Made by a program: the position numbers and the translations under genes
In this document: positions 9,173 through 18,943 of the stretch, piece by piece
Layout of the letters: each line of letters begins with the position of its first letter
Numbering within the stretch: the first letter of the stretch is position 1
Notes under the pieces: generated by a model
What the model saw: the letters and a program-made list of their open reading frames with translations, nothing else
Databases searched by the model: none
Told to the model about the DNA's origin: nothing
DNA from: Rhodobacteraceae bacterium EhC02
GTDB taxonomy: Bacteria > Pseudomonadota > Alphaproteobacteria > Rhodobacterales > Rhodobacteraceae
Assembly (NCBI GenBank): GCA_001650895.1
Contig: LXYH01000024.1
Location: 40,995 to 104,994 of the forward strand
Direction: 5' to 3'
DNA: 64,000 nucleotides

Positions 9173-9992
9173 AGCCCAGCGCCTTCATCCGGTGCCCATG
9201 CCGATCCCAGAACCGGTCGATCTGTCCTGCCGTGAGATAACTTGCATGGGTGCCGACCTTGCGTTTCCAGAAGAACCGCCCGTCGCCACTGGTCAGGCTG
9301 TCCGCAGATCCGCGAATACGCTCGATCCCGCCGGGGTCGAGCGGCAGTTCGAGAAAGGCGCAGATCCCTTGTACGGTGGCGTTGAAATCATCGCTCAGAT
9401 CCTCGTAGCGCAGCACATGGACGGGACGCCCTTGGGCCTGCAGCGTCCTGAACCTGTCGATGCTGTCGAAGAGGTTGCCAAAGGGGTTGGCGGCGCGCGG
9501 ATCGAAGGTGCCGTGGATCAGGAACCTGCGAAAAAGCTGTTCCATCTGGTCGGGGGTCAGATCCTCGACCCGGTCGAAGGCAAAGCCGAACACCTTCCCG
9601 GACAGGGCCGTGACATTGCCGGACAGGTAATTCAGGTAGGACATGAAGACATCCAGCGGATGGCGATAGATATAGAAAATACGGTCGGGATGGATCACCT
9701 GCCCGTCCTGCAGCACGCAGGGGTCCATGTTGTGGGATTTGTAGAAACACCATGTCCGGCCCGCAAAGCGCCAAGGCCGCTGACCGATGCGCTGCCCCAT
9801 GTGGATATCGACCAGGTATTCGGCCATCCGACCCCTGTCAGCCGGAAGGCCGATGATCCCGGCGAGGATGGCGCGCAGCCATGTATTGCCGCTTTTGGGA
9901 AAGGAATGCAGCCCCACCAGGAGATCGCAGCCGGGCATGCCCCGCCCCTGGACCTGCGGGGCATCCGTTATCGGTTCAGGCAAGAGCGTCAC
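9162..9992 (-). CDS. Sulfotransferase (PAPS-dependent)
   Basis: Transfers sulfate from PAPS to a hydroxyl or amine. The 5'-phosphosulfate loop HSFPKSGNTWLRAI and the 3'-phosphate motif YRHPLDVFMSYLNY are both present. A later GTHASYLT resembles the RKGxxGD-like end region. Its place between rfb genes and an RgpF-family protein suggests the acceptor is a sugar of the exported polysaccharide. I chose GTG 9992, 17 nt after the epimerase stop. A longer frame from 10058 would overlap that gene by 49 nt, and an ATG at 9938 is another option. Confidence 0.82.
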   Translation of the reverse strand: MTLLPEPITDAPQVQGRGMPGCDLLVGLHSFPKSGNTWLRAILAGIIGLPADRGRMAEYLVDIHMGQRIGQRPWRFAGRTWCFYKSHNMDPCVLQDGQVIHPDRIFYIYRHPLDVFMSYLNYLSGNVTALSGKVFGFAFDRVEDLTPDQMEQLFRRFLIHGTFDPRAANPFGNLFDSIDRFRTLQAQGRPVHVLRYEDLSDDFNATVQGICAFLELPLDPGGIERIRGSADSLTSGDGRFFWKRKVGTHASYLTAGQIDRFWDRHGHRMKALGYAR

Positions 9993-10009
9993 GTGCCGCG
10001 CCCCCCTGT

Positions 10010-11116
10010 TCAGGCGCTGGCCCGGGCGGCGGGCTGGCGCAGCTGACGGCCCGACCACCGCGCCAGGGCCATGAGGCCCGCATCAAGCGGGACGCGCGGC
10101 GCCCAGCCGAGTTGCGCGCGGGCCTTGCCGATGTCGGCCACCGCATGACGGATATCGCCGGGGCGAAAGGCGCCCGTCACCTGCACCATGTCGCGGGATG
10201 CGCCCAGGCAGGTCAACAGCCGGCGCGCCACCTCCAGCAGGGTGATGCCCTGACCTGATCCGATATCAAGCGTCACCTGCGGCATGGCAGGGGCTTCGAC
10301 CATCATCACGAAGGCGCGCACCACATCGTCGATCATGACGAAATCGCGCGTGATCTGCCCATCTTCGTAGATCGAAAGGCGCCGCCCCTCGAGGATCTGG
10401 CGGCAGAAGATGGACAGCACGCCGGTATAGGGATTGTCGAGTGACTGGCCGGGGCCATAGACATTCTGCAGCCGTAGAACGCCCACCTGCGTCGCACTGC
10501 CCCAGAACGCCTGCCGGAGCAGATGTTCCTGCATCAGCTTTGTCGCCGCATAGATCGAGGCGGGGGCCGCCGGACAATCGGCATCGCTTGGAACTGGCAC
10601 AAGCGGCTGGCCCTCGCGTCCCTGCAAGCCGAAACGCCCCAGCGCCATGTCGTCCGACCGGCGCGGAACGGCCTGCGCGCGCTGGCCGCTTTCATCGATG
10701 CAGGCCCCTTCGCCATAGACCGCACGGGTGCTGGCCAGCACAAGGCGTTGCAGGCCGGGGGCATGGCGGCGCACAGCCTCGGCCAGATGGGCGGTGCCAA
10801 GGACATTGACCTGCACATAGTGGGCAGGCTGGCTGAAGGATTGCCCGGTTCCGGTTTCGGCGGCCAGATGCAGGATCACATCGGGCCGGGTATCGGACAG
10901 TGCTACGCCCAACGCGGCAGGATCACGCATGTCGCCGGTGATCACCCTGACCCCTGCCCGCGCAAGGGCAATGCGCGTCGCGGCAGGGGCAGGATGGGCC
11001 TGGGCCGCGAAATTGTCGAAGATCCGCACCCGGTGCCGCGCGGCCAGCGCAATGGCAAGGCGCGATCCGATAAAGCCCGCCCCACCCGTAATCAGCATCG
11101 TCTTTCCGGTCGTCAT
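10010..11116 (-). CDS. NAD-dependent nucleotide-sugar epimerase/dehydratase (extended SDR)
   Basis: Extended short-chain dehydrogenase acting on a nucleotide sugar. It has the Rossmann motif [10 protein letters not shown] at the N-terminus, LHLAAETGTG, the active-site YAATK (YxxxK) and VLRLQNVYGPGQ. The exact sugar is not deducible. Position between rfbA and the sulfotransferase places it in the same polysaccharide pathway, and it could build a second sugar beside rhamnose. ATG 11116 gives the family-typical start MTTGKTMLITGG; upstream in-frame ATGs at 11152-11161 would add about 15 residues. Confidence 0.85.
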   Translation of the reverse strand: MTTGKTMLITGGAGFIGSRLAIALAARHRVRIFDNFAAQAHPAPAATRIALARAGVRVITGDMRDPAALGVALSDTRPDVILHLAAETGTGQSFSQPAHYVQVNVLGTAHLAEAVRRHAPGLQRLVLASTRAVYGEGACIDESGQRAQAVPRRSDDMALGRFGLQGREGQPLVPVPSDADCPAAPASIYAATKLMQEHLLRQAFWGSATQVGVLRLQNVYGPGQSLDNPYTGVLSIFCRQILEGRRLSIYEDGQITRDFVMIDDVVRAFVMMVEAPAMPQVTLDIGSGQGITLLEVARRLLTCLGASRDMVQVTGAFRPGDIRHAVADIGKARAQLGWAPRVPLDAGLMALARWSGRQLRQPAARASA

Positions 11117-11235
11117 GACAGAATCCCCAGAACCGTTGAGCGGCAGGGTCATCATGGCCATGACAGATCAGGAGGATCACGGCATGAGGACGCAAGCCCG
11201 AGCCTGCATCCTGCCAGCCGTGCCTTAAGATCGGG

Positions 11236-12108
11236 TTAGTCCAGCAGCTGCTTGAGGTATTTGCCGTAATCGTTCTTGGCGAATTTCGCCGCCAGCGCGG
11301 CCAGCGCCTCGCGGGTGATCCAGCCGTGATCGAAGGCGATTTCCTCGGGGCAGCCGGTTTGCATGCCCTGACGTTTTTCCAGCGTGCGCACGAAATTGCC
11401 CGCATCCAGAAGGCTGCCATGGGTGCCGGTATCCAGCCATGCATAGCCGCGCCCCATGCGCTTGACCGACAAGGTGCCGTCGGCCAGGTACATTTCCAGA
11501 AGCGACGTGATCTCAAGCTCGCCACGCGGGGATGGTTTGACCTTGCGCGCCTTTTCCGGGGCGGTGCCGTCAAGGAAATAAAGCCCGGTGACCGCATAGT
11601 TCGAAGCGGGCTTTTCCGGCTTTTCGATGATCGAGACAACGCGCCCTTCGGCATCGAAATGCACCACGCCGTAGCGTTCGGGGTCGCTGACGCGATAGCC
11701 GAAGACAGTGCCGCCGGTGGGATGGCTGTCCGCCTCTTCAAGCAGTTCGGGCAGGCCGTGGCCGAAGAAGATATTGTCGCCCAGCACCATGGCAGAGGGG
11801 GCGCCGGCCAGGAAATCCTCGGCCAGGATATAGGCCTGGGCCAGACCATCCGGGGATGGCTGCGTGATATAGGTGAAGGAGACGCCCCATTGGCTGCCGT
11901 CGCCCAGCAGACGCTGGAACTGGTCCTGATCCTCGGGGGTGGTGATGATCGCGATCTCGCGGATACCGGCCAGCATCAGCACGCTGAGCGGATAGTAGAT
12001 CATCGGCTTGTCGTAGATCGGCAGAAGCTGCTTGGACAGGCCCATGGTGATGGGATAGAGGCGCGTGCCCGACCCCCCTGCGAGGATGATACCCTTGCGC
12101 TGCGTCAT
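11236..12108 (-). CDS. rfbA: Glucose-1-phosphate thymidylyltransferase
   Basis: First step of dTDP-L-rhamnose synthesis: glucose-1-phosphate plus dTTP gives dTDP-glucose. The nucleotidyltransferase signature [14 protein letters not shown] is at the start, followed by [42 protein letters not shown] and [11 protein letters not shown]. Length 290 is typical. Its start lies 2 nt from the stop of rfbD, so it is cotranscribed with rfbC-rfbB-rfbD. Confidence 0.96.
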   Translation of the reverse strand: MTQRKGIILAGGSGTRLYPITMGLSKQLLPIYDKPMIYYPLSVLMLAGIREIAIITTPEDQDQFQRLLGDGSQWGVSFTYITQPSPDGLAQAYILAEDFLAGAPSAMVLGDNIFFGHGLPELLEEADSHPTGGTVFGYRVSDPERYGVVHFDAEGRVVSIIEKPEKPASNYAVTGLYFLDGTAPEKARKVKPSPRGELEITSLLEMYLADGTLSVKRMGRGYAWLDTGTHGSLLDAGNFVRTLEKRQGMQTGCPEEIAFDHGWITREALAALAAKFAKNDYGKYLKQLLD

Positions 12109-12109
12109 C

Positions 12110-12973
12110 TCAATTCTCCTTCAAGTCACTCATTACACTGGCCAGGCTTGCGCGCCAATCGGGCCTTTTGATGCCGAAATCACGGGTCAAGCCTGTGCAG
12201 TCCATCCGGGAGTTGCCCGGACGGCGCGCAGGCGTGGGATAGGCCGAGGTGGGAATATCCGTCACCGCGCAGGTCAGGTCTGCCTGCGCGAAGATTTCGC
12301 GCGCGAAATCGGCCCAGCTGACATCGGGGGCGCCGCTGAAATGATAGGTGCCGGTGGTGCCCTGGCCTGCGTGGAAGGCGCGCGCCATGGTCAGCAGGGC
12401 CGCCGCGATATCGGCGGCCGCCGTCGGGCCACCGATCTGATCGGCGACGATGGTCAGCTTGTCGCGTTCGGCCCCAAGGCGCAGCATGGTTTTCACGAAA
12501 TTCGCGCCATGAGCCGAAAAGACCCAAGAGGTGCGCATGATCGCATGAGCGCCGCCTGCCGCGCGCACCGCCTGTTCGCCCACCAGTTTCGAGCGGCCAT
12601 AGGCGCCCAGCGGGCCGGTGGCATCATCCGGCTGCCATGGCCGGGTGCCGCTGCCGTCAAAGACATAATCGGTCGAGACATGCAGGAAGGGGATGCCTGC
12701 GGCCTTGCAGGCGGCGGCCATTGCACCGGGGGCCGTGCCGTTGATCGTGGTCGCCAGATCCTCTTCGGATTCGGCGCGGTCCACGGCCGTGTAGGCGGCT
12801 GCGTTTATCACCACATCGGCGTCAGAGGCCGCGATGGCGGCGGCGCAGGCAGCGGGGTCAGACAGATCGGCGCGGTCGCGGCCCAGGCAGGTCATGGCCA
12901 TGTCGGGGGCGGCTTGCCGGGCCAGTTCGGTGGCGACCTGTCCGGTCTGCCCGAAAACAAGAACGCGCATCAT
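12110..12973 (-). CDS. rfbD: dTDP-4-dehydrorhamnose reductase
   Basis: Final step of dTDP-L-rhamnose synthesis, NAD(P)H reduction of dTDP-4-keto-L-rhamnose. It has the family variant of the Rossmann motif [34 protein letters not shown] and the catalytic YGRSK. The ATG overlaps the rfbB stop as ATGA; a second in-frame ATG follows immediately at 12970. A longer upstream frame overlaps rfbB and is not needed. Confidence 0.95.
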   Translation of the reverse strand: MMRVLVFGQTGQVATELARQAAPDMAMTCLGRDRADLSDPAACAAAIAASDADVVINAAAYTAVDRAESEEDLATTINGTAPGAMAAACKAAGIPFLHVSTDYVFDGSGTRPWQPDDATGPLGAYGRSKLVGEQAVRAAGGAHAIMRTSWVFSAHGANFVKTMLRLGAERDKLTIVADQIGGPTAAADIAAALLTMARAFHAGQGTTGTYHFSGAPDVSWADFAREIFAQADLTCAVTDIPTSAYPTPARRPGNSRMDCTGLTRDFGIKRPDWRASLASVMSDLKEN

Positions 12974-14019
12974 GCCTTGGTCCCCAATCGCTGGCCGACG
13001 CCGTGGCGTTCCTGCAGCGGGCGCCACCATGCCTCGTTGTCGAGATACCATTGCACGGTGCGGCGCAGGCCTTCCTCGACGGTGACGGAGGGCCGCCAGC
13101 CCAGTTCGGCGCGGATGCGCGACGGATCAATGGCATAGCGCGCGTCATGGCCGGGGCGGTCGGTCACGAAGGTGATCTGATCGGCATAGGAGCCCGCCGC
13201 CTTGGGACGCAGATCGTCCAGGATGGCGCAGAGCGTGCGGACGAGTTCGAGATTGGTGCGTTCGTTCTCGCCGCCGATGTTGTAGCTGCAGCCCAGCGCG
13301 CCCTTTTCCAGCACCAGCAGCAGGGCATCGGCGTGATCCTCGACGAACAGCCAATCCCGGATGTTCGAGCCATCGCCGTAGATCGGCAGCGGCTTGCCCG
13401 CAAGCGCGTTCAGGATGATCACCGGCACCAGTTTCTCGGGGAAATGGAAGGGGCCGTAATTGTTGGAACAATTGGTCAGCACCACGGGCAGGCCGTAGGT
13501 TTCGGCCCAGGCCCGCACCAGATGGTCGCTGGCCGCCTTGGAGGCGGAATAGGGCGAACGCGGGTCATAGGGCGTGTCTTCGGTGAATTTCACCGCCGGA
13601 TCGGCGGGCAGCGAGCCGAAGACCTCGTCGGTCGAGATGTGGTGGAATCGGAACCCGGCGGGTTTTCCCTGCGTCGTCCAGTAGGCGCGCGCCGCTTCCA
13701 GCATGTTGTAGGTGCCGGTGATGTTCGTCTCGATGAAATCGCCGGGTCCGTCGATCGACCGGTCTACATGGCTTTCGGCCGCCAGATGCATCACCGCATC
13801 GGGTTTGTGGGCGGCAAAGATCCGGTCCAGTGCGGCGCGATCACGAATGTCGGCCTGCTCGAACGCATAGCGCGGATCATCCGCCACGGATGCCACGTTT
13901 TCCAGGCAGGCGGCATAGGTCAGCGCATCGAGGTTGATCACGCCATGCCCGCGCGACATGGCAAGGCGCACCACCGCGGATCCGATGAAGCCGGCCCCGC
14001 CGGTTACAAGAAGTTTCAT
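12970..14019 (-). CDS. rfbB: dTDP-glucose 4,6-dehydratase
   Basis: Second step of dTDP-rhamnose synthesis, forming dTDP-4-keto-6-deoxyglucose. It is an extended SDR with [40 protein letters not shown] (catalytic Asp/Glu), [14 protein letters not shown] (YxxxK) and [12 protein letters not shown]. Length is 349 residues, as expected. It starts 3 nt after rfbC. Confidence 0.97.
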   Translation of the reverse strand: MKLLVTGGAGFIGSAVVRLAMSRGHGVINLDALTYAACLENVASVADDPRYAFEQADIRDRAALDRIFAAHKPDAVMHLAAESHVDRSIDGPGDFIETNITGTYNMLEAARAYWTTQGKPAGFRFHHISTDEVFGSLPADPAVKFTEDTPYDPRSPYSASKAASDHLVRAWAETYGLPVVLTNCSNNYGPFHFPEKLVPVIILNALAGKPLPIYGDGSNIRDWLFVEDHADALLLVLEKGALGCSYNIGGENERTNLELVRTLCAILDDLRPKAAGSYADQITFVTDRPGHDARYAIDPSRIRAELGWRPSVTVEEGLRRTVQWYLDNEAWWRPLQERHGVGQRLGTKA

Positions 14020-14022
14020 GCC

Positions 14023-14589
14023 TCAGCCCTCATAGACGAACGGGGATTCGAAATCGCGCAGCAAGGGTGCCTTTGCGTCCTTGTCCGACAGCAGCGGCGT
14101 CACGCCAGCGGGCAGGCCCCAGTCGATCCCGATGTCGGGGTCATCATACCGCACCGCGCCGTCACATTCGGGGGCGTAATAGTCGGTACATTTGTAATTG
14201 ATCTCGGTATCCGGCGCGCGGGTGACGAAGCCATGCAGGAAACCGGCCGGGATCAGCAGCTGCTTGCCGTTTTCGAATGACAGCTCCTCGCCGATCCAGC
14301 GGCCATAGGTGGGCGATCCGCGCCGGATGTCGACGGCCACGTCGAACAGACAGCCCTTGCCGCAGCGCACCAGCTTGGCCTGCGCATGGGGCGGCGACTG
14401 GAAATGCAGACCCCGCACCGTGCCGACCTGCGCCGACACCGAGTGGTTGTCCTGCACGAAATCCAGCGTGATCCCATGATTTTCAAGGGTCTTGCGGTTC
14501 CAGCTTTCGGAAAAGAAGCCCCGCGCATCGCCGAACCGGGCGGGGGTCAGAATCAGAACGCCGGGCAACTGTGTTTTTTCAATTTTCAC
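14023..14589 (-). CDS. rfbC: dTDP-4-dehydrorhamnose 3,5-epimerase
   Basis: Cupin-fold epimerase, third step of the pathway. Family markers are RGFFSESWN, FVQDNHSVSAQVGTVRGLHFQ (active-site His in GLHFQ), DVAVDIRRGSPTYGRW and GFLHGFVT. Length is 188 residues. It is the first gene of the minus-strand rfb operon, so the promoter should lie in 14590-14805, which it shares with divergent mipZ. Confidence 0.96.
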   Translation of the reverse strand: MKIEKTQLPGVLILTPARFGDARGFFSESWNRKTLENHGITLDFVQDNHSVSAQVGTVRGLHFQSPPHAQAKLVRCGKGCLFDVAVDIRRGSPTYGRWIGEELSFENGKQLLIPAGFLHGFVTRAPDTEINYKCTDYYAPECDGAVRYDDPDIGIDWGLPAGVTPLLSDKDAKAPLLRDFESPFVYEG

Positions 14590-14805
14590 GTCGTGACCTA
14601 TTGTTTCACCTATAAACCCAAGCTGCCTAGCAAGCTAATCGGCGGATGTCACGCGGATCACACGATATCACCCTGTCGTGCCGCGTTCTGGGTGCTTGAC
14701 CTTGCCCATCCTTCCCATAAGAGGGCATACAACATATGGTGGCTCTCACCGGGGAAACGCCCGGCTGGCGGTCGCGTTTGTCGCAGGGGAAGGCGGGGAC
14801 ACGGT

Positions 14806-15615
14806 TTGGCGCATATCATCGTAGTAGGAAATGAAAAGGGCGGCGCGGGGAAATCCACCGTCTCGATGCATGTGGCCACCGCGTTGGCGCGGCTGGGGCA
14901 CCGGGTCGGGGCGCTGGATCTGGACCTGCGGCAAAAGACATTTGGCCGCTATGCCGAGAATCGCGCGGCCTTTCTGGCCAAGTCCGGGCTGGACCTGCCC
15001 GGCCCGATCTATATCGACCTGCCCGAAGCCGATCCCGAAATGCTCAAGGATGGCGAGAACCCCTATGATCAGCGGCTGTCGGCGGCGATCGCGCTGCTGG
15101 ATCCGGTCAGCGATTTCATCGTGATCGACTGCCCCGGCTCGCATACCCGCCTGAGCCAGGTGGCGCATAGTCTGGCCGATACGCTGATCACGCCGCTGAA
15201 CGACAGCTTCATCGATTTCGACCTTCTGGCGCATGTGGATGGCGACGGGCGCAAGATCCTTGGTCCTTCGGTCTATTCCGAAATGGTCTGGGGGGCGCGG
15301 CAGTTGCGCGCGCAGGCAGGGCTCAAGCCCATCGACTGGATCGTGGTGCGCAACCGCCTGGGCGCGCAGCAGATGGTCAACAAGGAAAAGATGGGCCGCG
15401 CGCTTGACAACCTGGCCAAGCGGATCGGCTTTCGCGTGGCGCCGGGCTTCAACGAGCGGGTGATCTTCCGCGAGTTGTTCCCGCGCGGCCTGACCTTGCT
15501 GGACCTCAAGGATATCGGGGTCAAGCAGCTGAACATCTCGAACGTGGCGGCGCGGCAAGAGCTGCGCGAGCTGATCAAGGCCCTCAACCTGCCGGGGGTC
15601 GAGCCGAAGTTCTGA
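14806..15615 (+). CDS. mipZ: Division-plane positioning ATPase MipZ (TTG start)
   Basis: ParA/MinD-type ATPase which, in alphaproteobacteria, forms a gradient from ParB-bound origins and keeps FtsZ rings at mid-cell. The deviant Walker A is GNEKGGAGKSTVSMHVATAL, followed by GALDLDLRQKTFGRY and the Walker B-like FIVIDCPGSHTRLSQVAH. The only start that removes an unrelated N-terminal extension is TTG 14806, giving 269 residues; GGGG at 14795-14798 is a plausible ribosome-binding site. A much longer open frame reaching back into rfbC carries no homology in its upstream part. Confidence 0.92.
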   Translation: MAHIIVVGNEKGGAGKSTVSMHVATALARLGHRVGALDLDLRQKTFGRYAENRAAFLAKSGLDLPGPIYIDLPEADPEMLKDGENPYDQRLSAAIALLDPVSDFIVIDCPGSHTRLSQVAHSLADTLITPLNDSFIDFDLLAHVDGDGRKILGPSVYSEMVWGARQLRAQAGLKPIDWIVVRNRLGAQQMVNKEKMGRALDNLAKRIGFRVAPGFNERVIFRELFPRGLTLLDLKDIGVKQLNISNVAARQELRELIKALNLPGVEPKF

Positions 15616-15630
15616 CCCTGTCCGGCTGGC

Positions 15631-16068
15631 TCACGCCATCCGCGCCAGTTTGCGCAGCGCGGCGCGCAGGATGCGTTCCTCTTCGGGGGTGAGGGTGTCG
15701 GCCAGGGCCGCGTCATAGCGATGGGCCACGCCATGCAGATCGCGGTAGGCCGCGCGCCCCTGCACCGTCAGATCAAGGTATTCCTGCCGCCGGTCGGCCT
15801 CGTCCGGGTCGCGGGTCAGAAAGCGGCGCTCCTCAAGGCGCTGCACCGCGCGGCTGATCTTGGTCTTGTGCATCTTGGAGCGCATGCCGATCTCTTTCGC
15901 CGTCAGCCGTCCGTAAAGCCCCAGGTGGAACAGGACCCGCCATTCCGTGCGCAACATCCCGTAGCGATCCCGGTAGACCTGCTGAAAGGCAAGGCTGCTT
16001 TCCTCGGCGGCCTGGTTCAGCAGGTAGGGCAGGAAATTCTGCAGATCGAACGCATCGTTTTGTGACAT
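15631..16068 (-). CDS. MarR-family regulator, probably of the homogentisate genes
   Basis: A 145-residue winged-helix regulator. The DNA-binding region reads RLTAKEIGMRSKMHKTKISRAVQRLEERRFL, followed by the wing RDPDEADRRQEYLDLT. MarR proteins are usually dimeric repressors released by small aromatic ligands. It is divergent from hmgA with 70 nt between starts, and that gap contains an inverted repeat. This suggests control of hmgA-fahA and of itself, in the way other MarR/IclR proteins govern homogentisate operons. The ligand is inference. Confidence 0.87.
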   Translation of the reverse strand: MSQNDAFDLQNFLPYLLNQAAEESSLAFQQVYRDRYGMLRTEWRVLFHLGLYGRLTAKEIGMRSKMHKTKISRAVQRLEERRFLTRDPDEADRRQEYLDLTVQGRAAYRDLHGVAHRYDAALADTLTPEEERILRAALRKLARMA

Positions 16069-16084
16069 GATGGGGACTCCTGTT

Positions 16085-16105
16085 GTTGTTAGTTACAAAA
16101 ACAAC
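16085..16105. promoter_or_regulatory. Inverted repeat between the MarR gene and hmgA
   Basis: GTTGTT (16085-16090) and AACAAC (16100-16105) form a 6-9-6 inverted repeat in the divergent gap, with a GTTAAC palindrome just downstream (16107-16112). Size and position suit a MarR dimer site. The assignment is positional only. Confidence 0.4.
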
Positions 16106-16138
16106 CGTTAACGACGCAACCATAAAGGAGGACGCCCC

Positions 16139-17500
16139 ATGAATCGCCCCACGCTTCCGCATTCCTTCGTGCAGGCTTCCACGCCGCAGGGCACGACCCC
16201 CGGCTACATGCCCGGTTTCGGCAATGACTTCGAGACCGAGGCCCTGCCCGGTGCGCTTCCGCAGGGCATGAACAGCCCGCAGAAATGCAATTACGGCCTT
16301 TATGGCGAGCAGCTGTCCGGCACCGCCTTCACCGCGCCCAGCCATCAGAACGAACGCACCTGGTGCTACCGCATCCGGCCATCGGTCAAGCATTCCAAGC
16401 GCTATGTGAAGATCGACGTGCCCTATTGGAAATCGGCGCCGCATATCGACCCCGATGTGATCAGCCTGGGCCAGTACCGCTGGGACCCGGTACCGCATAC
16501 CGATGCGGCCCTGACATGGATCACGGGCATGCGCACCATGACCACGGCGGGCGATGTGAACACGCAGGTCGGCATGGCGAGCCATGTCTATCTGGTCACC
16601 GCGTCGATGCAGGACGAATATTTCTTCTCGGCTGACAGCGAGTTGCTGATCGTGCCGCAGGAAGGGCGTTTGCGGTTCTGCACCGAGTTGGGGATCATTG
16701 ATCTGGAACCCAAGGAGATTGCGATCATCCCGCGTGGGTTGCTCTACCGGGTTGAGGTTCTGGAAGGCCCGGCGCGGGGGTTTGTCTGTGAAAACTATGG
16801 CCAGAAATTCGATCTGCCGGGGCGCGGCCCCATTGGCGCGAACTGCATGGCGAACCGGCGCGATTTCAAGACACCCGTGGCGGCGTTCGAGGATCGCGAG
16901 GTGCCGTCATCGGTGGTGATCAAGTGGTGCGGCCAGTTCCACCGGACCGAGATTGGCCATTCGCCGCTGGATGTGGTGGCGTGGCATGGCAATTACGCGC
17001 CCGTCAAATACGACCTGCGCACCTATTGCCCGGTGGGCGCGGTGCTGTTCGATCATCCCGATCCGTCGATCTTCACCGTGCTGACCGCGCCTTCGGGTGT
17101 CGAGGGCACCGCGAATATCGACTTCGTGCTGTTCCGTGAACGCTGGATGGTCGCGGAAAACACCTTCCGCCCGCCGTGGTATCACAAGAACATCATGTCC
17201 GAGATGATGGGCAATATCTATGGCCAGTATGACGCCAAGCCCAAGGGCTTCGTGCCGGGCGGCATGAGCCTGCACAACATGATGCTGCCGCATGGGCCGG
17301 ACATGAATGCCTTCGAGGGCGCATCGAATGCGGACCTTAAGGCGGAAAAGCTGGACAATACCATGTCCTTCATGTTCGAAACGCGCTTCCCGCAGCACCT
17401 GACGCGCTTTGCCGCCGAAGAGGCGCCGTTGCAGGATGACTATATCGACTGCTGGGAGAGCCTCGAGAAGAAGTTCGACGGCACGCCCGGCAAGAAATAA
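16139..17500 (+). CDS. hmgA: Homogentisate 1,2-dioxygenase
   Basis: Fe(II) ring-cleaving enzyme that opens homogentisate to maleylacetoacetate in tyrosine, phenylalanine and hydroxyphenylacetate breakdown. It starts [19 protein letters not shown], a family signature. The iron ligands known from the human enzyme can be placed: H349 and E355 in WYHKNIMSE, and H385 in MLPHGPD. Length 453 is normal. AAAGGAGG at 16124-16131 supports the start. fahA follows after a 103-nt gap that contains a long hairpin. A maleylacetoacetate isomerase gene is not in the window. Confidence 0.97.
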   Translation: MNRPTLPHSFVQASTPQGTTPGYMPGFGNDFETEALPGALPQGMNSPQKCNYGLYGEQLSGTAFTAPSHQNERTWCYRIRPSVKHSKRYVKIDVPYWKSAPHIDPDVISLGQYRWDPVPHTDAALTWITGMRTMTTAGDVNTQVGMASHVYLVTASMQDEYFFSADSELLIVPQEGRLRFCTELGIIDLEPKEIAIIPRGLLYRVEVLEGPARGFVCENYGQKFDLPGRGPIGANCMANRRDFKTPVAAFEDREVPSSVVIKWCGQFHRTEIGHSPLDVVAWHGNYAPVKYDLRTYCPVGAVLFDHPDPSIFTVLTAPSGVEGTANIDFVLFRERWMVAENTFRPPWYHKNIMSEMMGNIYGQYDAKPKGFVPGGMSLHNMMLPHGPDMNAFEGASNADLKAEKLDNTMSFMFETRFPQHLTRFAAEEAPLQDDYIDCWESLEKKFDGTPGKK

Positions 17501-17520
17501 GCGGTCAGCGTGCCGCCATT

Positions 17521-17545
17521 GGGCAGGGGTCGCGCGCCCCTGCCC
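17521..17545 (+). other. Hairpin between hmgA and fahA
   Basis: A 9-bp perfect stem GGGCAGGGG / CCCCTGCCC with a 7-nt loop lies 20 nt after the hmgA stop and 58 nt before the fahA ATG. There is no T-tract, so it is more likely an mRNA-stabilising or processing hairpin than a terminator. Confidence 0.5.
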
Positions 17546-17603
17546 TTCCCTGAATTCCCGGCCCTGCTGAGGCAGCGGGGCTGACCCCCGGAAGGACCAA
17601 GAC

Positions 17604-18860
17604 ATGCCCCTGATGACAAGCTGGGTGGCTTCGGCCAATGTGCCCGGCCACCCTTTCCCGCTGAACAACCTGCCCTGCGGCGTCTTTTCACTGGGCGATG
17701 ACGATCCGCGCTGTGGCGTGGCCATCGGCGACATGATCCTGGATTGCCGCGCCGCCGAGGATGAGGGGCTGCTGTCCCTTGACGATGCGCCCGTCTTCGA
17801 CGTGCCCTTCTGGAACGAGGTGATGGAACTGGGACCCGAGGCATGGGGTGCCCTGCGCGCGCGGCTGATCCAGTTGCTGCAAGACGGATCGGCAGAGCGC
17901 GCGGCGCTGGAACCCCTGCTGGTGCCGATGGCGGATGCGGACATGCACCTGCCTTTCCTTGTGGCCGAATATACCGATTTCTATGCAGGGCGTCATCACG
18001 CCACCAATGTCGGCACGATGTTCCGGGGGGCGGAAAATGCCCTGCCGCCGAACTGGTTGCACATCCCCATCGGCTATAATGGCCGCGCCTCATCCGTGGT
18101 GGTGTCGGGCACGCCGGTGCGCCGCCCCTGGGGGCAGTTGAAAGGCCCCGATGATGCGGCCCCGCGTTTCGCGCCCTCGGCCCGGTTCGATCTGGAACTG
18201 GAAATGGGTGCTGTCGTGGGCATGGCCAGCGACGGCCCGGTGACGGTGGATGAGGCCGATGCGATGATCTTCGGCTACGTGCTGCTGAACGACTGGTCGG
18301 CGCGCGACATCCAGGCGTGGGAGTATCAGCCGCTGGGGCCGTTTCAGGCCAAGGCGACCGCCACCACGATCAGCCCCTGGATCGTGACGCGCACGGCATT
18401 GGAGCCGTTCCGTGTGCCGACGCCCGCACGCGAGGTGCCGCTGCTGGATCACCTCAAGGATACCGGCCCGATGCTTTATGACATCGACCTTGCCGTGACG
18501 CTGGCCCCCGAGGGCAAGGCCCCCACGGAAATCGCGCGCACCAATTATCGCGAGATGTATTATTCCGCCGCCCAGCAACTGGCGCATCACTCAACCAGCG
18601 GCTGCCCGATGACGCCCGGTGATCTGCTGGGATCGGGCACGATCTCGGGCCCCGAAAAGCACCAGCGCGGCAGCCTGCTGGAACTCAGCTGGGGCGGCAA
18701 GGAACCGCTGACGCTTGATACGGGCGAGACGCGCACATTCCTGGCTGATGGCGATACGCTGACCCTGACGGGGGCGGCGCATGGCGATGGCTATACCATC
18801 GGCTTTGGCGATTGCGCGGGCACGCTGCTCCCTGCGCTCAAGGATCCCTACGCAAGATAA
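17604..18860 (+). CDS. fahA: Fumarylacetoacetase
   Basis: Last enzyme of the homogentisate route, hydrolysing fumarylacetoacetate to fumarate and acetoacetate. It has the N-terminal SH3-like domain and a FAH domain with TDFYAGRHHATNVGTMFRG, where D125 is a metal ligand and H132 the general base. It also has LELEMGAVVG and NDWSARDIQAWEYQPLGPF. Length 418 matches the full two-domain enzyme rather than the short FAH hydrolases such as the one at 43428. It follows hmgA on the same strand. Confidence 0.96.
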   Translation: MPLMTSWVASANVPGHPFPLNNLPCGVFSLGDDDPRCGVAIGDMILDCRAAEDEGLLSLDDAPVFDVPFWNEVMELGPEAWGALRARLIQLLQDGSAERAALEPLLVPMADADMHLPFLVAEYTDFYAGRHHATNVGTMFRGAENALPPNWLHIPIGYNGRASSVVVSGTPVRRPWGQLKGPDDAAPRFAPSARFDLELEMGAVVGMASDGPVTVDEADAMIFGYVLLNDWSARDIQAWEYQPLGPFQAKATATTISPWIVTRTALEPFRVPTPAREVPLLDHLKDTGPMLYDIDLAVTLAPEGKAPTEIARTNYREMYYSAAQQLAHHSTSGCPMTPGDLLGSGTISGPEKHQRGSLLELSWGGKEPLTLDTGETRTFLADGDTLTLTGAAHGDGYTIGFGDCAGTLLPALKDPYAR

Positions 18861-18868
18861 GCCTTCCG

Positions 18869-18890
18869 CTTCTTCTTGCCCCAAATATCC
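18869..18890 (+). repeat. Intergenic repeat, copy 1
   Basis: Copy of a roughly 21-bp element with core TTCTTGCC-N-CAAATATCC, here preceded by CTTC. It lies just after the fahA stop. The same core occurs at 28759-28780, 39821-39840 and 43394-43415, with a degenerate form at 21939-21959; all are intergenic. Confidence 0.75.
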
Positions 18891-18943
18891 CCGCCGGAGG
18901 CATCCGACCCCTGCCCCGGCACCGACATCAGAAAGGACGACCC

